From contig JBFWUM010000002.1 in the NCBI GenBank assembly GCA_050247255.1, positions 124,001 through 188,000 on the forward strand: a DNA stretch of 64,000 nt, in the 5' to 3' direction. Below the pieces are notes generated by a model. That model had not been told where the DNA came from. It searched no databases and was given only the letters and a program-made list of their open reading frames with translations. This document shows, piece by piece, positions 1-9,243 of this stretch (the first letter of the stretch is position 1; each line of letters begins with the position of its first letter). This DNA comes from JBFWUM01 sp050247255. GTDB taxonomy: Bacteria > Acidobacteriota > Vicinamibacteria > Vicinamibacterales > UBA2999. The position numbers and the translations under genes were made by a program.

Positions 1-836
1 GGCAGCGGACCACGAGTTATGGCTCCAGCGCGTCGATCGAGCAGGGGCGCCGCTGGCTGCTCGAGCGCTACGGGTTCGGCTCGAGCGAGGAGATGGCCGG
101 GTACATGGCGTCGCGCGGCCGCGTGCTCGACGCCGGCTGCGGCGGCGGGCACGCCGCGTCCTTCTGGTTGTCCCCTGGCTGGGGCGGTGACGCGTGGGTG
201 GGTATCGACATCTCTGACGCGATCGACGTGGCGCGCGAACGCCTCGGCTCGATTCCGGCGACGGCATTCGTCCAGGCCGACGTCATGCAGCTGCCGTTCG
301 CCGACGAGGCGTTCGATGTCGTGTTCTCCGAGGGGGTGCTGCACCATACGCCGAGCACGGAACGCGCGTTCAAGTCGCTCGTGCGCGTCGTGCGCTCCGG
401 TGGGGAGCTGATGGTGTACATCTACCGCCGCAAGTCGCCGGTGCGCGAGTTCACCGACGACCATGTGCGCCAGGCGATCGCCGGCCTGCCGCCGGAGGCG
501 GCCTGGGAAGCCCTGCGGCCGCTCACCGCGCTCGGCCAGGCGCTGGCACAGGCGCGCGTGACGATCGAGCTGCCCGAGCCGGTGGACGTGCTCGGCATCC
601 CCGCCGGGCGTCACGACGTGCAGCGGCTGATCTACTGGCATTTCGCCAAGCTGTTCTGGAACGACGCGCTGTCGTTCGAGGAGAACCTGCACGTGAACTT
701 CGACTGGTACCACCCCCGCTACGCTCACCGGCATACCGAGGCCGAGCTTCGCCGGTGGTGCGACGAGGCGGGGTTGCGCGTCACCCGCCTCGACGTCCAG
801 GACAGCGGGTTCACGCTGCGGGCGATCCGCGACTGA
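1..836 (+). CDS. Class I SAM-dependent methyltransferase (5' end outside window)
   Basis: The reading frame is open from base 3 with no start codon needed inside the window, so the gene begins upstream; an internal ATG at 93 is probably not the start. The SAM-binding motif I is visible as VLDAGCGGG, followed by the acidic residue ending strand 2 in WVGIDISDAID, then motif II-like ADVMQLPFADEAFD and the post-motif FSEGVLHHT, as in the Methyltransf_11 group. The C-terminal third (FDWYHPRYAHRHT, then a W-rich helix) looks like the extension seen in methyltransferases of O-antigen loci. It ends one base before the next ATG, so it is probably translationally coupled to the amidotransferase that follows. 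The substrate cannot be read from sequence; a sugar or glycan is inferred from context. Confidence 0.85.
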   Translation, partial: QRTTSYGSSASIEQGRRWLLERYGFGSSEEMAGYMASRGRVLDAGCGGGHAASFWLSPGWGGDAWVGIDISDAIDVARERLGSIPATAFVQADVMQLPFADEAFDVVFSEGVLHHTPSTERAFKSLVRVVRSGGELMVYIYRRKSPVREFTDDHVRQAIAGLPPEAAWEALRPLTALGQALAQARVTIELPEPVDVLGIPAGRHDVQRLIYWHFAKLFWNDALSFEENLHVNFDWYHPRYAHRHTEAELRRWCDEAGLRVTRLDVQDSGFTLRAIRD

Positions 837-837
837 T

Positions 838-2718
838 ATGTGTGGCATAGCCGGCGTGCTGAGCGTGCGCGGCGATGCGGTGGCGCTGCCGCTGCTGCGC
901 CGGATGACCGACGCGCTCGCCCACCGCGGGCCCAACGGCGACGGCCATTACGCCGACGGTCCCGTCGGCCTGGGCCACCGCCGTCTCGCCGTCATTGACC
1001 TGTCGCCCGCCGGGCACCAGCCGATGGCCAACGAGTCGGGCGACGTCGTCCTCACCTACAACGGCGAGATCTACAACTTCCAGGCGCTGCGCGTGGAGCT
1101 CGAGGCGCGCGGCCACCGCTTTCACTCCCGCACCGATTCGGAAGTCGTGGTCCACGCCTACGAGGAATGGGGCGACCGGTGCGTCGAGCGGTTCAACGGG
1201 ATGTTCGCCTTCGCGCTCTGGGATGCGAACAACCGCCGCATCCTCCTGGCACGGGATCGTTTCGGGATCAAGCCGCTGTACTACTTTTGGGACGGCCGCG
1301 ACCTGGTGTTTGCGTCCGAGGTGAAGGCGGTGCTGTGCCACCCGTCGGTGCCACGGCGGGTATCGCTGCCGGCCCTCAACCAGTACTTCACGTTCCAGAA
1401 CGTCCTGACGGACGAGACCCTGTTCGACGGCGTGCGGGTTGTGGCGCCCGGCACCTGCCTGACGCTCGACGCCGGCGCCGGGGCGGCGCCGCGGTCGCAC
1501 CGGTACTGGGACTTCGACTTCACCAATCCGCTCGCGATCAGCCGCGAGGAGGCGGCGGAGGAGCTCTTTCACCGATTCGAGCGGGCGGTGACGCGCCAGC
1601 TCGTCAGCGACGTGCCGGTGGGCAGCTACATCAGCGGGGGCATGGACTCGGGATCCATCGCCGCCGTCGCCAGTCGGCACCTGGGCCGATTGAGCAGCTT
1701 CACGTGCGGGTTCGATCTGTCGTCGGCATCGGGTCTCGAGCTCGGCTTCGACGAGCGTGCCCGGGCCGAGGCGCTGGCCAACCGCCTCAAGTCGGAACAC
1801 TACGAAGTGGTGCTGCACGCGGGGGACATGGAGCACGTGATGCCGGATCTCATCTGGCATCTGGAAGATCTCCGGGTCGGCCAGTGCTACCCGAACTACT
1901 ACGTCGCGCGCCTGGCGAGCAAGTTCGTCACCGTCGTCATGTCGGGTATCGGCGGCGACGAGCTGGCGGCCGGATACCCGTGGCGTTACTACCGCGGGGC
2001 CGTCAGCGCCGACCACGACGGGTTCCATCGCGCGTACTACGACTTCTGGCAACGGCTCGTGGCCGACGGCGACAAGCCGCAGTTGTTCGCGCCGGGAGTC
2101 TGGTCGGCGGTGCGGGCGCAGTCGACCTACGATGCCTTCCGCGCGGTGATGGACGCGCCCGGGGTTCCCGTCGGGTCGAGCCGCGAGGATTTCGTCAACC
2201 GCTCGCTCTACTTCGAGCTCAAGACCTTCCTGCACGGGCTGCTCGTGCTCGAGGATCGCGTGAGCATGGCCCACGGGCTGGAAACGCGGGTGCCCTTCCT
2301 CGATCACGACCTCGTCGACTTCCTGCAGCGGGTGCCCGTGCGCTACAAGCTGCGGAACCTGGACTCGCCGGGGCCGCTCGTCGACGAGAACGAGAGCGCC
2401 AAGCTCCGGCGTTACGAGTGGCTGACCGGCGACGGCAAGGTGGTGCTGCGAGAGGCGATGGCCCGGGTTGTCCCGCCGGAGGTCACCGAACGGGCCAAGC
2501 AGGGCTTCAGTGCACCGGACGCCAGCTGGTTCCGCGGCGAAAGCATCGACTACATCGATACGCTGCTCGGCAACCGCCGCGCGCGGATCTACGACTACCT
2601 GCAGGCGCCATACGTCAGCCGGATGCTCGACGAGCACAAACGCGGAGAGCGGAACCACCGGTTGTTCATCTGGTCGCTGCTCAGTTTCGAGTGGTGGCTG
2701 CGCCGGTTCATGGGCTGA
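838..2718 (+). CDS. asnB: Asparagine synthase (glutamine-hydrolysing) family amidotransferase, copy 1
   Basis: A 626-residue protein starting MCGIAG, so Cys2 is exposed as the N-terminal nucleophile of a class II glutaminase once Met is removed. The glutaminase domain covers about residues 2-210 (HRGPNGDG, YNGEIYNF, ARDRFGIKPLYY). The synthetase domain follows with the pyrophosphate loop SGGMDS near residue 266 and GIGGDELAAGYPW. The family makes asparagine, but in glycan loci its members are often placed to amidate uronic acids. A formyltransferase directly downstream and a methyltransferase upstream make a sugar substrate more likely than free aspartate. Two more members lie at 19785 and 38941. 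Start ATG 838 is fixed by the need for Cys at position 2. Confidence 0.93.
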   Translation: MCGIAGVLSVRGDAVALPLLRRMTDALAHRGPNGDGHYADGPVGLGHRRLAVIDLSPAGHQPMANESGDVVLTYNGEIYNFQALRVELEARGHRFHSRTDSEVVVHAYEEWGDRCVERFNGMFAFALWDANNRRILLARDRFGIKPLYYFWDGRDLVFASEVKAVLCHPSVPRRVSLPALNQYFTFQNVLTDETLFDGVRVVAPGTCLTLDAGAGAAPRSHRYWDFDFTNPLAISREEAAEELFHRFERAVTRQLVSDVPVGSYISGGMDSGSIAAVASRHLGRLSSFTCGFDLSSASGLELGFDERARAEALANRLKSEHYEVVLHAGDMEHVMPDLIWHLEDLRVGQCYPNYYVARLASKFVTVVMSGIGGDELAAGYPWRYYRGAVSADHDGFHRAYYDFWQRLVADGDKPQLFAPGVWSAVRAQSTYDAFRAVMDAPGVPVGSSREDFVNRSLYFELKTFLHGLLVLEDRVSMAHGLETRVPFLDHDLVDFLQRVPVRYKLRNLDSPGPLVDENESAKLRRYEWLTGDGKVVLREAMARVVPPEVTERAKQGFSAPDASWFRGESIDYIDTLLGNRRARIYDYLQAPYVSRMLDEHKRGERNHRLFIWSLLSFEWWLRRFMG

Positions 2719-2719
2719 C

Positions 2720-3691
2720 GTGGCGGGCATCGTCTTCTTCGGGTGCACGGACACGGGCTGGGATTGCTGCCAGGCGCTGCTCGACGGGGGTGTCCCGATC
2801 GCGGGCATCGTCACCATGCCCGAGGAGTTTCGGATTTCGTGGGCGCCGGGGCCGGTCCGCAACGTTCGACATCGCGACCTTGCACCGCTGGCCCGCCGTC
2901 ACGGTGTCCCGGTGCTCGACGGCACGGATGCGGGGCGCCGGCCGGACTTCCGGGAGGCCCTCAGACGCCTCGAACCCGACCTGCTGGTCGTGGTCGGCTG
3001 GTTCCACATGATCGGCCGCTCGCTGCGGGCGCAGGCGCGGCTCGGCGCCGTCGGGGTGCACGCGTCGCTCTTGCCGAAGTACCGCGGCGGCGCGCCGCTG
3101 GTCTGGGCGATCATCAACGGCGAGCGCGAAACCGGCGTCAGCCTGTTTCATTTCGCCGATGGTGTCGATGACGGCGACATCGTGGCGCAGGCGCGGATCC
3201 CGATTGGACCCGACGACACGATCGCGGAGGTGGTGGCGCGCGCGAACGTGGCCGCCGTCGGGCTTGCCGCGCGCCATGTCCCGGGCATTCTCGCCGGGAC
3301 CGCGCCGCGGATGCGGCAAGCGGAGGCGGAGGCGACACGGGTGCCCCAGCGGTCGCCGGCAGACGGGCAGTTCGACTGGGTGGCCCTGCCGTCCGCGACT
3401 GTCCACAACTGGGTTCGCGCGCAGACGCACCCTTATCCGGGGGCATTCACCAGTGTCGACGGGCTCGCCGTTCGCGTCTGGCGCACCCGGCTGCCGCGGG
3501 AGTTCCCGGAGACGAACCGGCCGGGCGCGCATGGCGCCGGCGCCGCCGGCTGGCGGGTATGGTGCGGCGACGCACGCCCCCTCGAGTTCACGGAGGCGAG
3601 CATCGACGGGTCGCCATCGATGACGGGCCCTGCACTTGTCGAGGCGATGGCGGCAAAGCTCGGCACGCAGGCGCCGACCAGGACGCCATGA
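2720..3691 (+). CDS. Formyltransferase-fold protein, probable sugar N-formyltransferase
   Basis: About 323 residues from GTG 2720, which lies just after the preceding stop. The N-terminal formyl_trans_N domain carries HASLLPKYRGGAPL and the downstream Asp in GVDDGDIVAQ, as in methionyl-tRNA formyltransferase, ArnA and sugar formyltransferases such as VioF. The C-terminal segment (WVRAQTHPYPGAFT) resembles the ArnA/Fmt C-terminal subdomain. Expected reaction: N10-formyl-tetrahydrofolate-dependent formylation of an amino sugar. The catalytic Asn two residues before the catalytic His in known members (NxH) is Gly112 here (GVH), while His114 and Asp150 are kept, so activity is uncertain. It overlaps the next gene by four bases (ATGA). 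A tRNA role is unlikely because it sits between glycan genes. Confidence 0.82.
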   Translation: MAGIVFFGCTDTGWDCCQALLDGGVPIAGIVTMPEEFRISWAPGPVRNVRHRDLAPLARRHGVPVLDGTDAGRRPDFREALRRLEPDLLVVVGWFHMIGRSLRAQARLGAVGVHASLLPKYRGGAPLVWAIINGERETGVSLFHFADGVDDGDIVAQARIPIGPDDTIAEVVARANVAAVGLAARHVPGILAGTAPRMRQAEAEATRVPQRSPADGQFDWVALPSATVHNWVRAQTHPYPGAFTSVDGLAVRVWRTRLPREFPETNRPGAHGAGAAGWRVWCGDARPLEFTEASIDGSPSMTGPALVEAMAAKLGTQAPTRTP

Positions 3692-5280
3692 CGTCAGCCG
3701 CGATCCTTGAGGTCGGCGGGCGGGATGAGCGTGAGCGGTCGTATTCGTTTCGCGGATGGCGCCGTTCGCAGCTCTGGCCGATGGCGGGGGGAAGCGGGCT
3801 CGGTGTCGCCGGAGCCTGGAACTTCCTCCTGCGCACCGGCAGACGGCCGCTGCTGCTGAAGCCGGCCGACGTTGGCGCGTTTGACGACGCCTCGCTCCTG
3901 GTGGTCTGTCTCGATCGGGCCGGCGCCGGAGCGGCCACTGGAGCCCTCCGTGCCCGTATCGCGCGCGGGGGGCGGGTCCTGGCCAGTGGCTCGGCCGAGG
4001 GGTGGCGTGCGGTCCTGCCAGAACAGTTCGCAGGGACCACCAGCACCCCAGAGCAGCCAGATGCCGGTCTTGCCTACCGGTTCGGCGATCGCGTCGGGCT
4101 CGTCGGGCCGCCGCGATGGCCGGTCTTTTCCTGCGATCGCTGGCCTGATGATGCCGTCGGGTTCGGCGAGGTGGTGGCGGTTGGAGGCGAGCGGCAGACG
4201 CCGGCACGCGCGCTGCTCACCCGGATGAACGGGGCGGCCGCCGTCGTGCGCTGGAAGGGAGTCGTCTTCCTCAACGGGTCGCCCTTCCATGCGTTGCAGG
4301 CCTGGCTACAGGGCCAGGAGGACGTCGAGCCGTGGATGGCCTGGCGCCATCGTCTCTTCTGGCTCGATGAGTTCGTCGGCGATCTCCTGGGCTGGCTCAG
4401 GATCGCGGGTGTGGAACTGCCGCCGACCGGGCCGACGCCCGTCGCGGGCCTTGCCGCCACCACCGTGGTCCTGCGCCATGATCTCGACTATTCGCGGGAC
4501 ACCGCGTACATCGACCTGGAGGACGCATGCGGCGTCCCTGCGGTCCATGCGGTTCTGCGGGATCGCAACACCCGTTTCTGGGTGGAGCGGCTCCGGCGAT
4601 CGCCTCAGCACGAGGTCGCGTTTCACTACAACACGGCGCGGTTTTCGCGCGTCTGGAACCGGCTGCGGACGACGTTGGGATTCCCGGCCACGACCTATGC
4701 GCCGGCACGGACGAGCATCACGCGACACGGGCTGCGGCGCCAGGTGGCCTGGGCCCGACGGCACGGCGTGGCCGTCGGCACCCTGCATCGGCACCTCCCG
4801 TTTCTCATCTACCCTGAATGGATTGACGCGTTCGACGAGGTGCTGACACGCGAGGCGACGGTGCTCGGGGGATCGAGTCTGTTCCGCGGACAGGTCCTCC
4901 GGTGGGGAGTTGACCGCGCCGACGGCATGCGCGGCACCTACGCGCAGTTTCCGGACGCGCAGTTCCCCTTATGGATGCCGTTCAAGGTGGCTCACGCAGC
5001 CGAGCAACGAATCCTTCGCGGGTGGGAGAGCGCCAGTGTGATGGAAGCGGAGCCGGAGTTGGTGGCCCAGCTGCTCAGTCACCGCGTCGAGGGGCTGCCG
5101 CAACGCGTGATCACGCTTAACTACCATCCCGCCCATGCCAACCGGCCGACGTTCTACCGCGCCGGGAGCCTGCCGGCCTTCCGCCGCGTGCTGGAGCTTA
5201 TCCGGGACAGCGGCGCCGAGGTACGCACGCTGGCGTCGGTGTACCGGGTCATGCAGCAATTCGTATCGGCCGCCGCATGA
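3688..5280 (+). CDS. Polysaccharide-deacetylase-like protein with extra N-terminal domain
   Basis: About 530 residues from ATG 3688, overlapping the preceding stop by four bases. The C-terminal half contains RHDLDYS near residue 264, the His-Asp pair typical of the metal-binding first motif in NodB/polysaccharide-deacetylase-like TIM barrels, then FHYN and later TLNYHPAHA as candidate metal or catalytic His motifs. The N-terminal 250 residues have Rossmann-like alternation (LLVVCLDRAG, GRVLASGSAEGW, VVFLNGSPFHA) and resemble glutamine-amidotransferase-like or ThuA-like domains seen fused to such deacetylases; I do not recognise the exact family. No signal peptide or membrane helix is evident, so action on a cytoplasmic sugar precursor is inferred. 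It overlaps the next methyltransferase by four bases. Confidence 0.65.
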   Translation: MTSAAILEVGGRDERERSYSFRGWRRSQLWPMAGGSGLGVAGAWNFLLRTGRRPLLLKPADVGAFDDASLLVVCLDRAGAGAATGALRARIARGGRVLASGSAEGWRAVLPEQFAGTTSTPEQPDAGLAYRFGDRVGLVGPPRWPVFSCDRWPDDAVGFGEVVAVGGERQTPARALLTRMNGAAAVVRWKGVVFLNGSPFHALQAWLQGQEDVEPWMAWRHRLFWLDEFVGDLLGWLRIAGVELPPTGPTPVAGLAATTVVLRHDLDYSRDTAYIDLEDACGVPAVHAVLRDRNTRFWVERLRRSPQHEVAFHYNTARFSRVWNRLRTTLGFPATTYAPARTSITRHGLRRQVAWARRHGVAVGTLHRHLPFLIYPEWIDAFDEVLTREATVLGGSSLFRGQVLRWGVDRADGMRGTYAQFPDAQFPLWMPFKVAHAAEQRILRGWESASVMEAEPELVAQLLSHRVEGLPQRVITLNYHPAHANRPTFYRAGSLPAFRRVLELIRDSGAEVRTLASVYRVMQQFVSAAA

Positions 5281-6191
5281 CCGCCACAGACCAGTGGCGG
5301 GATGTCGCGTGCCCCTGGTGTGGTGCCGCCGTTGGCCCGTCAGCAGTCGGCGCCGGCAGTTGCTCGTCGTGCGGCGCCGTTGTGCGTGGCTCCGGCCCAC
5401 TCGAGTGGGTCGCGCCCTCAGGCAATCGACTCACCACACGTCGCAGCGTGCGAGGCCTGCTGCGCAGCCAGCTCAATCCGCTGACCAGCTGGTTCATGCC
5501 CTTCCGGCACGTGACGGCACGAAGGCTGGAAGCCTACTACCGGCGCACGCTTTCGGATGTCGGACTCGCCGAGCGGTGGGCAGCGCACTACCTGGGCGGC
5601 CTCGACATCCCTGCCGGAGCTGCCGTGCTGGATCACGGTAGCGGGCGCGGCCGTCACATCGCGATTCTTCAGCGCCTCGGATACCGCGTCTCCGGCCAGG
5701 ACATGGCCGGCCACGCGTGGTGGGACCGCCTCCGCCCGGCGAGTTTGCAGGTGGTCCCGCCCGCGGCCCCGCGCCTGCCTTGGCGCGATGGGTCGTTCCA
5801 TTTGGTGCTGGACGTCGAGGTACTTCACTACCTGGACGAAGCCAGTCTGGCGAGGCACGTCGCGGAAGTGCACCGCGTGCTCGCGGCCGGCGGGTATTGG
5901 GTGCTCGTTGAAGCCAACGACCAGGCGTACGGGGCCTTCTTGCCGCGCCGCTTCATGGGCCGGCTACATTCGGAGGAGGTCATCCGACGCCTCACAGCTC
6001 ACAGGTTTTCCACGATCGACGCCGGCTACGAAGGCGTCTATGCGCCGTATGTTCCCAGGCTCGTGAACTTCATACGCCAGCAGGCCTGGCCGGGGCCCTA
6101 CGATCCGGCCGACTATGGATCGTGGCTTGAGCGGAGAATCCCTGCGCGCCGACGGGCGATGTGGCGGATGCGGCTTCGGAAGATCACGTGA
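5277..6191 (+). CDS. Zinc-ribbon class I SAM methyltransferase
   Basis: A 304-residue protein. The N-terminus has a four-cysteine zinc ribbon (CPWC at residues 12-15 and CSSC at 29-32). The SAM-binding motif I is AAVLDHGSGRGRH, followed by GYRVSGQDM and the post-motif LDVEVLHYLDEASL, a Methyltransf_11/25 pattern. The zinc-ribbon plus methyltransferase architecture recurs in this window at 51459 and 62469. It overlaps its upstream neighbour by ATGA and its downstream flippase neighbour by GTGA, so the three are very probably co-translated. The substrate is likely a glycan or sugar nucleotide, inferred only from the locus. Confidence 0.85.
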   Translation: MTATDQWRDVACPWCGAAVGPSAVGAGSCSSCGAVVRGSGPLEWVAPSGNRLTTRRSVRGLLRSQLNPLTSWFMPFRHVTARRLEAYYRRTLSDVGLAERWAAHYLGGLDIPAGAAVLDHGSGRGRHIAILQRLGYRVSGQDMAGHAWWDRLRPASLQVVPPAAPRLPWRDGSFHLVLDVEVLHYLDEASLARHVAEVHRVLAAGGYWVLVEANDQAYGAFLPRRFMGRLHSEEVIRRLTAHRFSTIDAGYEGVYAPYVPRLVNFIRQQAWPGPYDPADYGSWLERRIPARRRAMWRMRLRKIT

Positions 6192-7660
6192 CATTCCTGC
6201 GCGACGCGCAGTCGCTGATCGCACTGCTATTCGGGCGAGCGTTTGCCGTGGCGGCAGGCCTGCTGGTCTCGGTCGTGATCGGACGGACGCTCGGGCCCGA
6301 TGCTCTCGGGCGCTGGACCCTCCTGGTTGCTGCCGCGACGATGCTGCACACGTTGTTGTTGAACTGGACGCACGCATCGACCGTTCGCTTCGGCGTAGAG
6401 GAGTGGAGCGCTCACCACAGCCTGTCGCAGACACTGTCGGCTCGGTTGCCGTTCTTGGTGGGCGGCGGGATGGCGATTGGCACACTCCTGTGGCTACAGC
6501 CATTCGAGTGGCTCGAGCGCGGGTTCGGGCTGGCCTCGGGGACGGCCGGGGTGGTTGGCCTCTACGTGGGTGCGCTCTGGATTGTCGCCGAGTGCCAGGC
6601 CACGCTGCAGGCGACCGGTCGCATTCCCCTCCAGGCGATGGTCGGCGTGGTGGCGTCGGCCTGCATGGTTGGTGCGGTGGTCCTGATGGGGGCTCGCAAC
6701 GGCAGCATTCCGCAGTTTGGGATCGCCGTCGCGCTGGCACTGGGCCTGCCCTGGCTGACCGTCTGGCTCGCGGTGCTGGCTCGGGCGCAAACCCGGCTCG
6801 CGGCGCCGCCGGTGGCCGACGTGCGGCGCCATCTCCTCTACGCGGCGCCGCTGAGCGCGGGGTTTGCGGTTGGCTACCTTTCGGACTGGGGAGACCACCT
6901 CCTGCTCGGTTCCTTCGCGACGACCGTCGACCTTGGGCAGTTTGGCCTCGCGTATCAGGTCTTTGTGTCAATCATGGCCGCCCACGGCCTGCTGTCGACG
7001 GTGGTCCTGCCGCGATTGATCAACCTCGAAATGCGGGCTCCCGGAACGTCGCAGCGGTACGTCGCCGAAGCGGTGCCTGCGCTGCTGGTTGCCTGGGCAC
7101 TGGCGACACAGGTTGCGGTTGTCGTCCTGCCCGGGCTCCTTCCCGTTGCGGCAGGGAGTGACTTCGAGGCTGCCGCCGCAACCCTTCGTTTGCTCGGCGT
7201 CGTGGTGCCGTCGGCGGCCGTAACCAGCCTCTACTCTGTGCTCTTCAGCGTTCAGGGGCGGCTCGGACGCCTGGTCGTCTACCTGGCGCTGATGACCGCG
7301 ACCAACCTGTGCCTCTCGGTGCTGTTGATACCGTCGTTTGGGGCCGCCGGTGCCGCGGCAGGGACCGTCGCCTCATATCTGTTCGGCCAAATCGTCTACA
7401 TGACCGATCAGCACTGGTATCTGGACATGCGCCTCGATCGAGTGCTGCCGGTGTGGTTGACGGCGGTATTCAGCGGAATGCTGCAGGCGCCGCCAGAGCT
7501 CCCCTGGTTGTTCCGACTCGCTTCCTGCGGGGTTGGTCTCACCGCAATCATCGTGGCCGCGCGGCGCTTTGAATCGGTCTCACCAAAATTGATGGACGAC
7601 TGCTTCGGGACCCGCCCTGGGGCGGCCGGCAACTTCGTTCGACGTCTGCTGATTGCCTGA
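6188..7660 (+). CDS. wzx: Wzx-type polysaccharide flippase (MATE/MOP superfamily)
   Basis: About 490 residues, almost all hydrophobic, with roughly 12-14 predicted membrane helices. The start region (LIALLFGRAFAVAAGLLV, then IGRTLGPDALGRWTLL) is the classic Wzx/RfbX N-terminus, and the C-terminal half (LLIPSFGAAGAAAGTVASYL) repeats the MOP-flippase signature. The expected role is moving lipid-linked glycan repeat units across the inner membrane. GTG 6188 is preferred as the start because it forms a GTGA overlap with the preceding stop; ATG 6161 is an in-frame alternative. This makes a Wzx/Wzy-type export route available in addition to the Wzm/Wzt pair at 30490-32665. Confidence 0.85.
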   Translation: MTFLRDAQSLIALLFGRAFAVAAGLLVSVVIGRTLGPDALGRWTLLVAAATMLHTLLLNWTHASTVRFGVEEWSAHHSLSQTLSARLPFLVGGGMAIGTLLWLQPFEWLERGFGLASGTAGVVGLYVGALWIVAECQATLQATGRIPLQAMVGVVASACMVGAVVLMGARNGSIPQFGIAVALALGLPWLTVWLAVLARAQTRLAAPPVADVRRHLLYAAPLSAGFAVGYLSDWGDHLLLGSFATTVDLGQFGLAYQVFVSIMAAHGLLSTVVLPRLINLEMRAPGTSQRYVAEAVPALLVAWALATQVAVVVLPGLLPVAAGSDFEAAAATLRLLGVVVPSAAVTSLYSVLFSVQGRLGRLVVYLALMTATNLCLSVLLIPSFGAAGAAAGTVASYLFGQIVYMTDQHWYLDMRLDRVLPVWLTAVFSGMLQAPPELPWLFRLASCGVGLTAIIVAARRFESVSPKLMDDCFGTRPGAAGNFVRRLLIA

Positions 7661-9227
7661 CACATTGACGACCGTCGGCATCGTCGTCGTCATTCTCGCC
7701 GCGTGGCTCTTGCGCTCCGTGCCGCAGTGGCTGTCGCCGGCCGGCGCCGGCGTCGATCACTGGTACTGGAAGACGTACGTCGAAACCTACCGACGGACGG
7801 GCGAGTTCCCGCCGCGCCTGCCGCAGTACGTGCTCGAGGAGGGGCAGTGGTATCCGCCGTTGTTCGGCGTCCTGCTGGCCCACCTGCCATCGGCGCTGCT
7901 GGATCGATGGAGTCAACAGGTTGCCGTCCTCATCGATCTGGGCCGTCTCGCGCTCCTGCTCGGCATCGCCGCGTGGCAGAGCGGCGGCAACGACGCCGTG
8001 CTCATCGTCGCCGGGCTGGTCTACGCCACCACGCCGATCCAGATCTCCTACAACAGCCAGCTGAACCCGCGCGGACTCGCGGCGATGATGCTCGACGGGT
8101 TGTTGATGGCGCTGCTGTCGGTCCTGGTGCAGGGAGGGCAGTGGTGGGTCTGGCTCCTTGTCGTCGTCCTCGGCGGGTTGATCCTGCTCACCCACAAGAT
8201 GACGACGCAGCTGCTCCTGGTGCTCGTCGTCGGCACCGCCGCGATCTACCGCCGGCCGGAGCTGCTCCTGCTGGTGCCCGCGTGCATGGCAGCGGCGCTC
8301 GTCCTCAGCCGCGGGTTCTACTGGAAGGTCCTGCGGGCGCACCTGGACATCGTCCAGTTCTGGCACCGAAACTGGCGATGGATCGGCGCCGATCCGATCC
8401 GCGAGTCGCCGATCTACGGTGATGGGTCGTATGAGCGGCCCGAAAAGCTGCACAAGACAGGGCTGCGCGGCGTGCTCTGGCACGCCTTCATCCTGCTTGG
8501 GTTCAATCCGGCGGCGTGGATTGCCTGTTTGCTGGTCTACGAGCGCGTGTTCGCCCCATCGGCGCTGCTCATCTATCCGACGCCGTTTCTCCTGTGGCTG
8601 CTGCTGGCCTGCCTTTGGGCGGTCCTGACGTCGATCGTCGTGCCGCTGAAGCGCTTCGGCGCCGGCTATCTCTACGTCTACAACACGTCGCTGCTGGCCT
8701 CGCTCGTCCTTGGTCTCACCTACGCGTACACGCGCTCGCCCGTGCTCTCGACCTCGGTCGTCGCGATCGCGATCGGGCTCAACCTCCTCGGGGTGGCGCT
8801 CTACTACCGGCAGTTCCTGCACAGCCGCCGGGCGCGTGTGGACGAGGGACTGGATCGGATGCTGAACCGGCTCGCCGCCTGCGATCGCGGTGTGGTCATG
8901 TGCCTGCCGGCCAACTGGTACGAAGTGGTGGCGTATCGCACCGGCCAGCCGGTGCTGTGGGGGGCGCACGGCTACGGCTTTCGGCTGATCGAGCCGACGT
9001 GGCCCCGGGTCCTGATGCCGCTCGATGAACTGATGCGTCGCTACGACGTGCGGTATCTGCTCACCATGGAAGGGATGCTGACGCCGGAGGCGGAGCGGGA
9101 CCTGCCGTCGGGCACGTGCGTGAGCGACGATACCTATCGGCTCTACTGTTTCAACCAGGGGGCGCCCGCCGCCGCGGCGCCGGCAGGTGCGGGCGTCGCG
9201 GTCGCCGGCGAGGCCGGACGCGGGTGA
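7653..9227 (+). CDS. Polytopic membrane protein, GT-C-like
   Basis: About 524 residues with ten or more predicted membrane helices (for example GIVVVILAAWLLRSVPQWL, and LVLGLTYAYTRSPVLSTSVV). The first extracytoplasmic loop contains VDHWYWKTYVETYR and LEEGQWYPPLFG; an acidic residue just after helix 1 is typical of GT-C-fold glycosyltransferases and related oligosaccharyl or polymerase proteins. The C-terminal 100 residues are soluble (MCLPANWYEVVAYRTGQPV). No family name is certain; a lipid-linked-sugar glycosyltransferase or a glycan polymerase are the best guesses. TTG 7653 (overlapping the flippase stop) or TTG 7665 could be the start. Confidence 0.6.
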   Translation: MPDTLTTVGIVVVILAAWLLRSVPQWLSPAGAGVDHWYWKTYVETYRRTGEFPPRLPQYVLEEGQWYPPLFGVLLAHLPSALLDRWSQQVAVLIDLGRLALLLGIAAWQSGGNDAVLIVAGLVYATTPIQISYNSQLNPRGLAAMMLDGLLMALLSVLVQGGQWWVWLLVVVLGGLILLTHKMTTQLLLVLVVGTAAIYRRPELLLLVPACMAAALVLSRGFYWKVLRAHLDIVQFWHRNWRWIGADPIRESPIYGDGSYERPEKLHKTGLRGVLWHAFILLGFNPAAWIACLLVYERVFAPSALLIYPTPFLLWLLLACLWAVLTSIVVPLKRFGAGYLYVYNTSLLASLVLGLTYAYTRSPVLSTSVVAIAIGLNLLGVALYYRQFLHSRRARVDEGLDRMLNRLAACDRGVVMCLPANWYEVVAYRTGQPVLWGAHGYGFRLIEPTWPRVLMPLDELMRRYDVRYLLTMEGMLTPEAERDLPSGTCVSDDTYRLYCFNQGAPAAAAPAGAGVAVAGEAGRG

Positions 9228-9243
9228 TACGCTAGATCTGCAG

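Noticed and set aside
3688..7660. Impression of slightly lower GC and looser third-position bias here and at 14043-18284, as possible horizontally acquired cassettes
   Set aside because: Only an impression by eye. A windowed GC and codon-usage calculation would be needed, and no mobile element, repeat or integration site marks a boundary.
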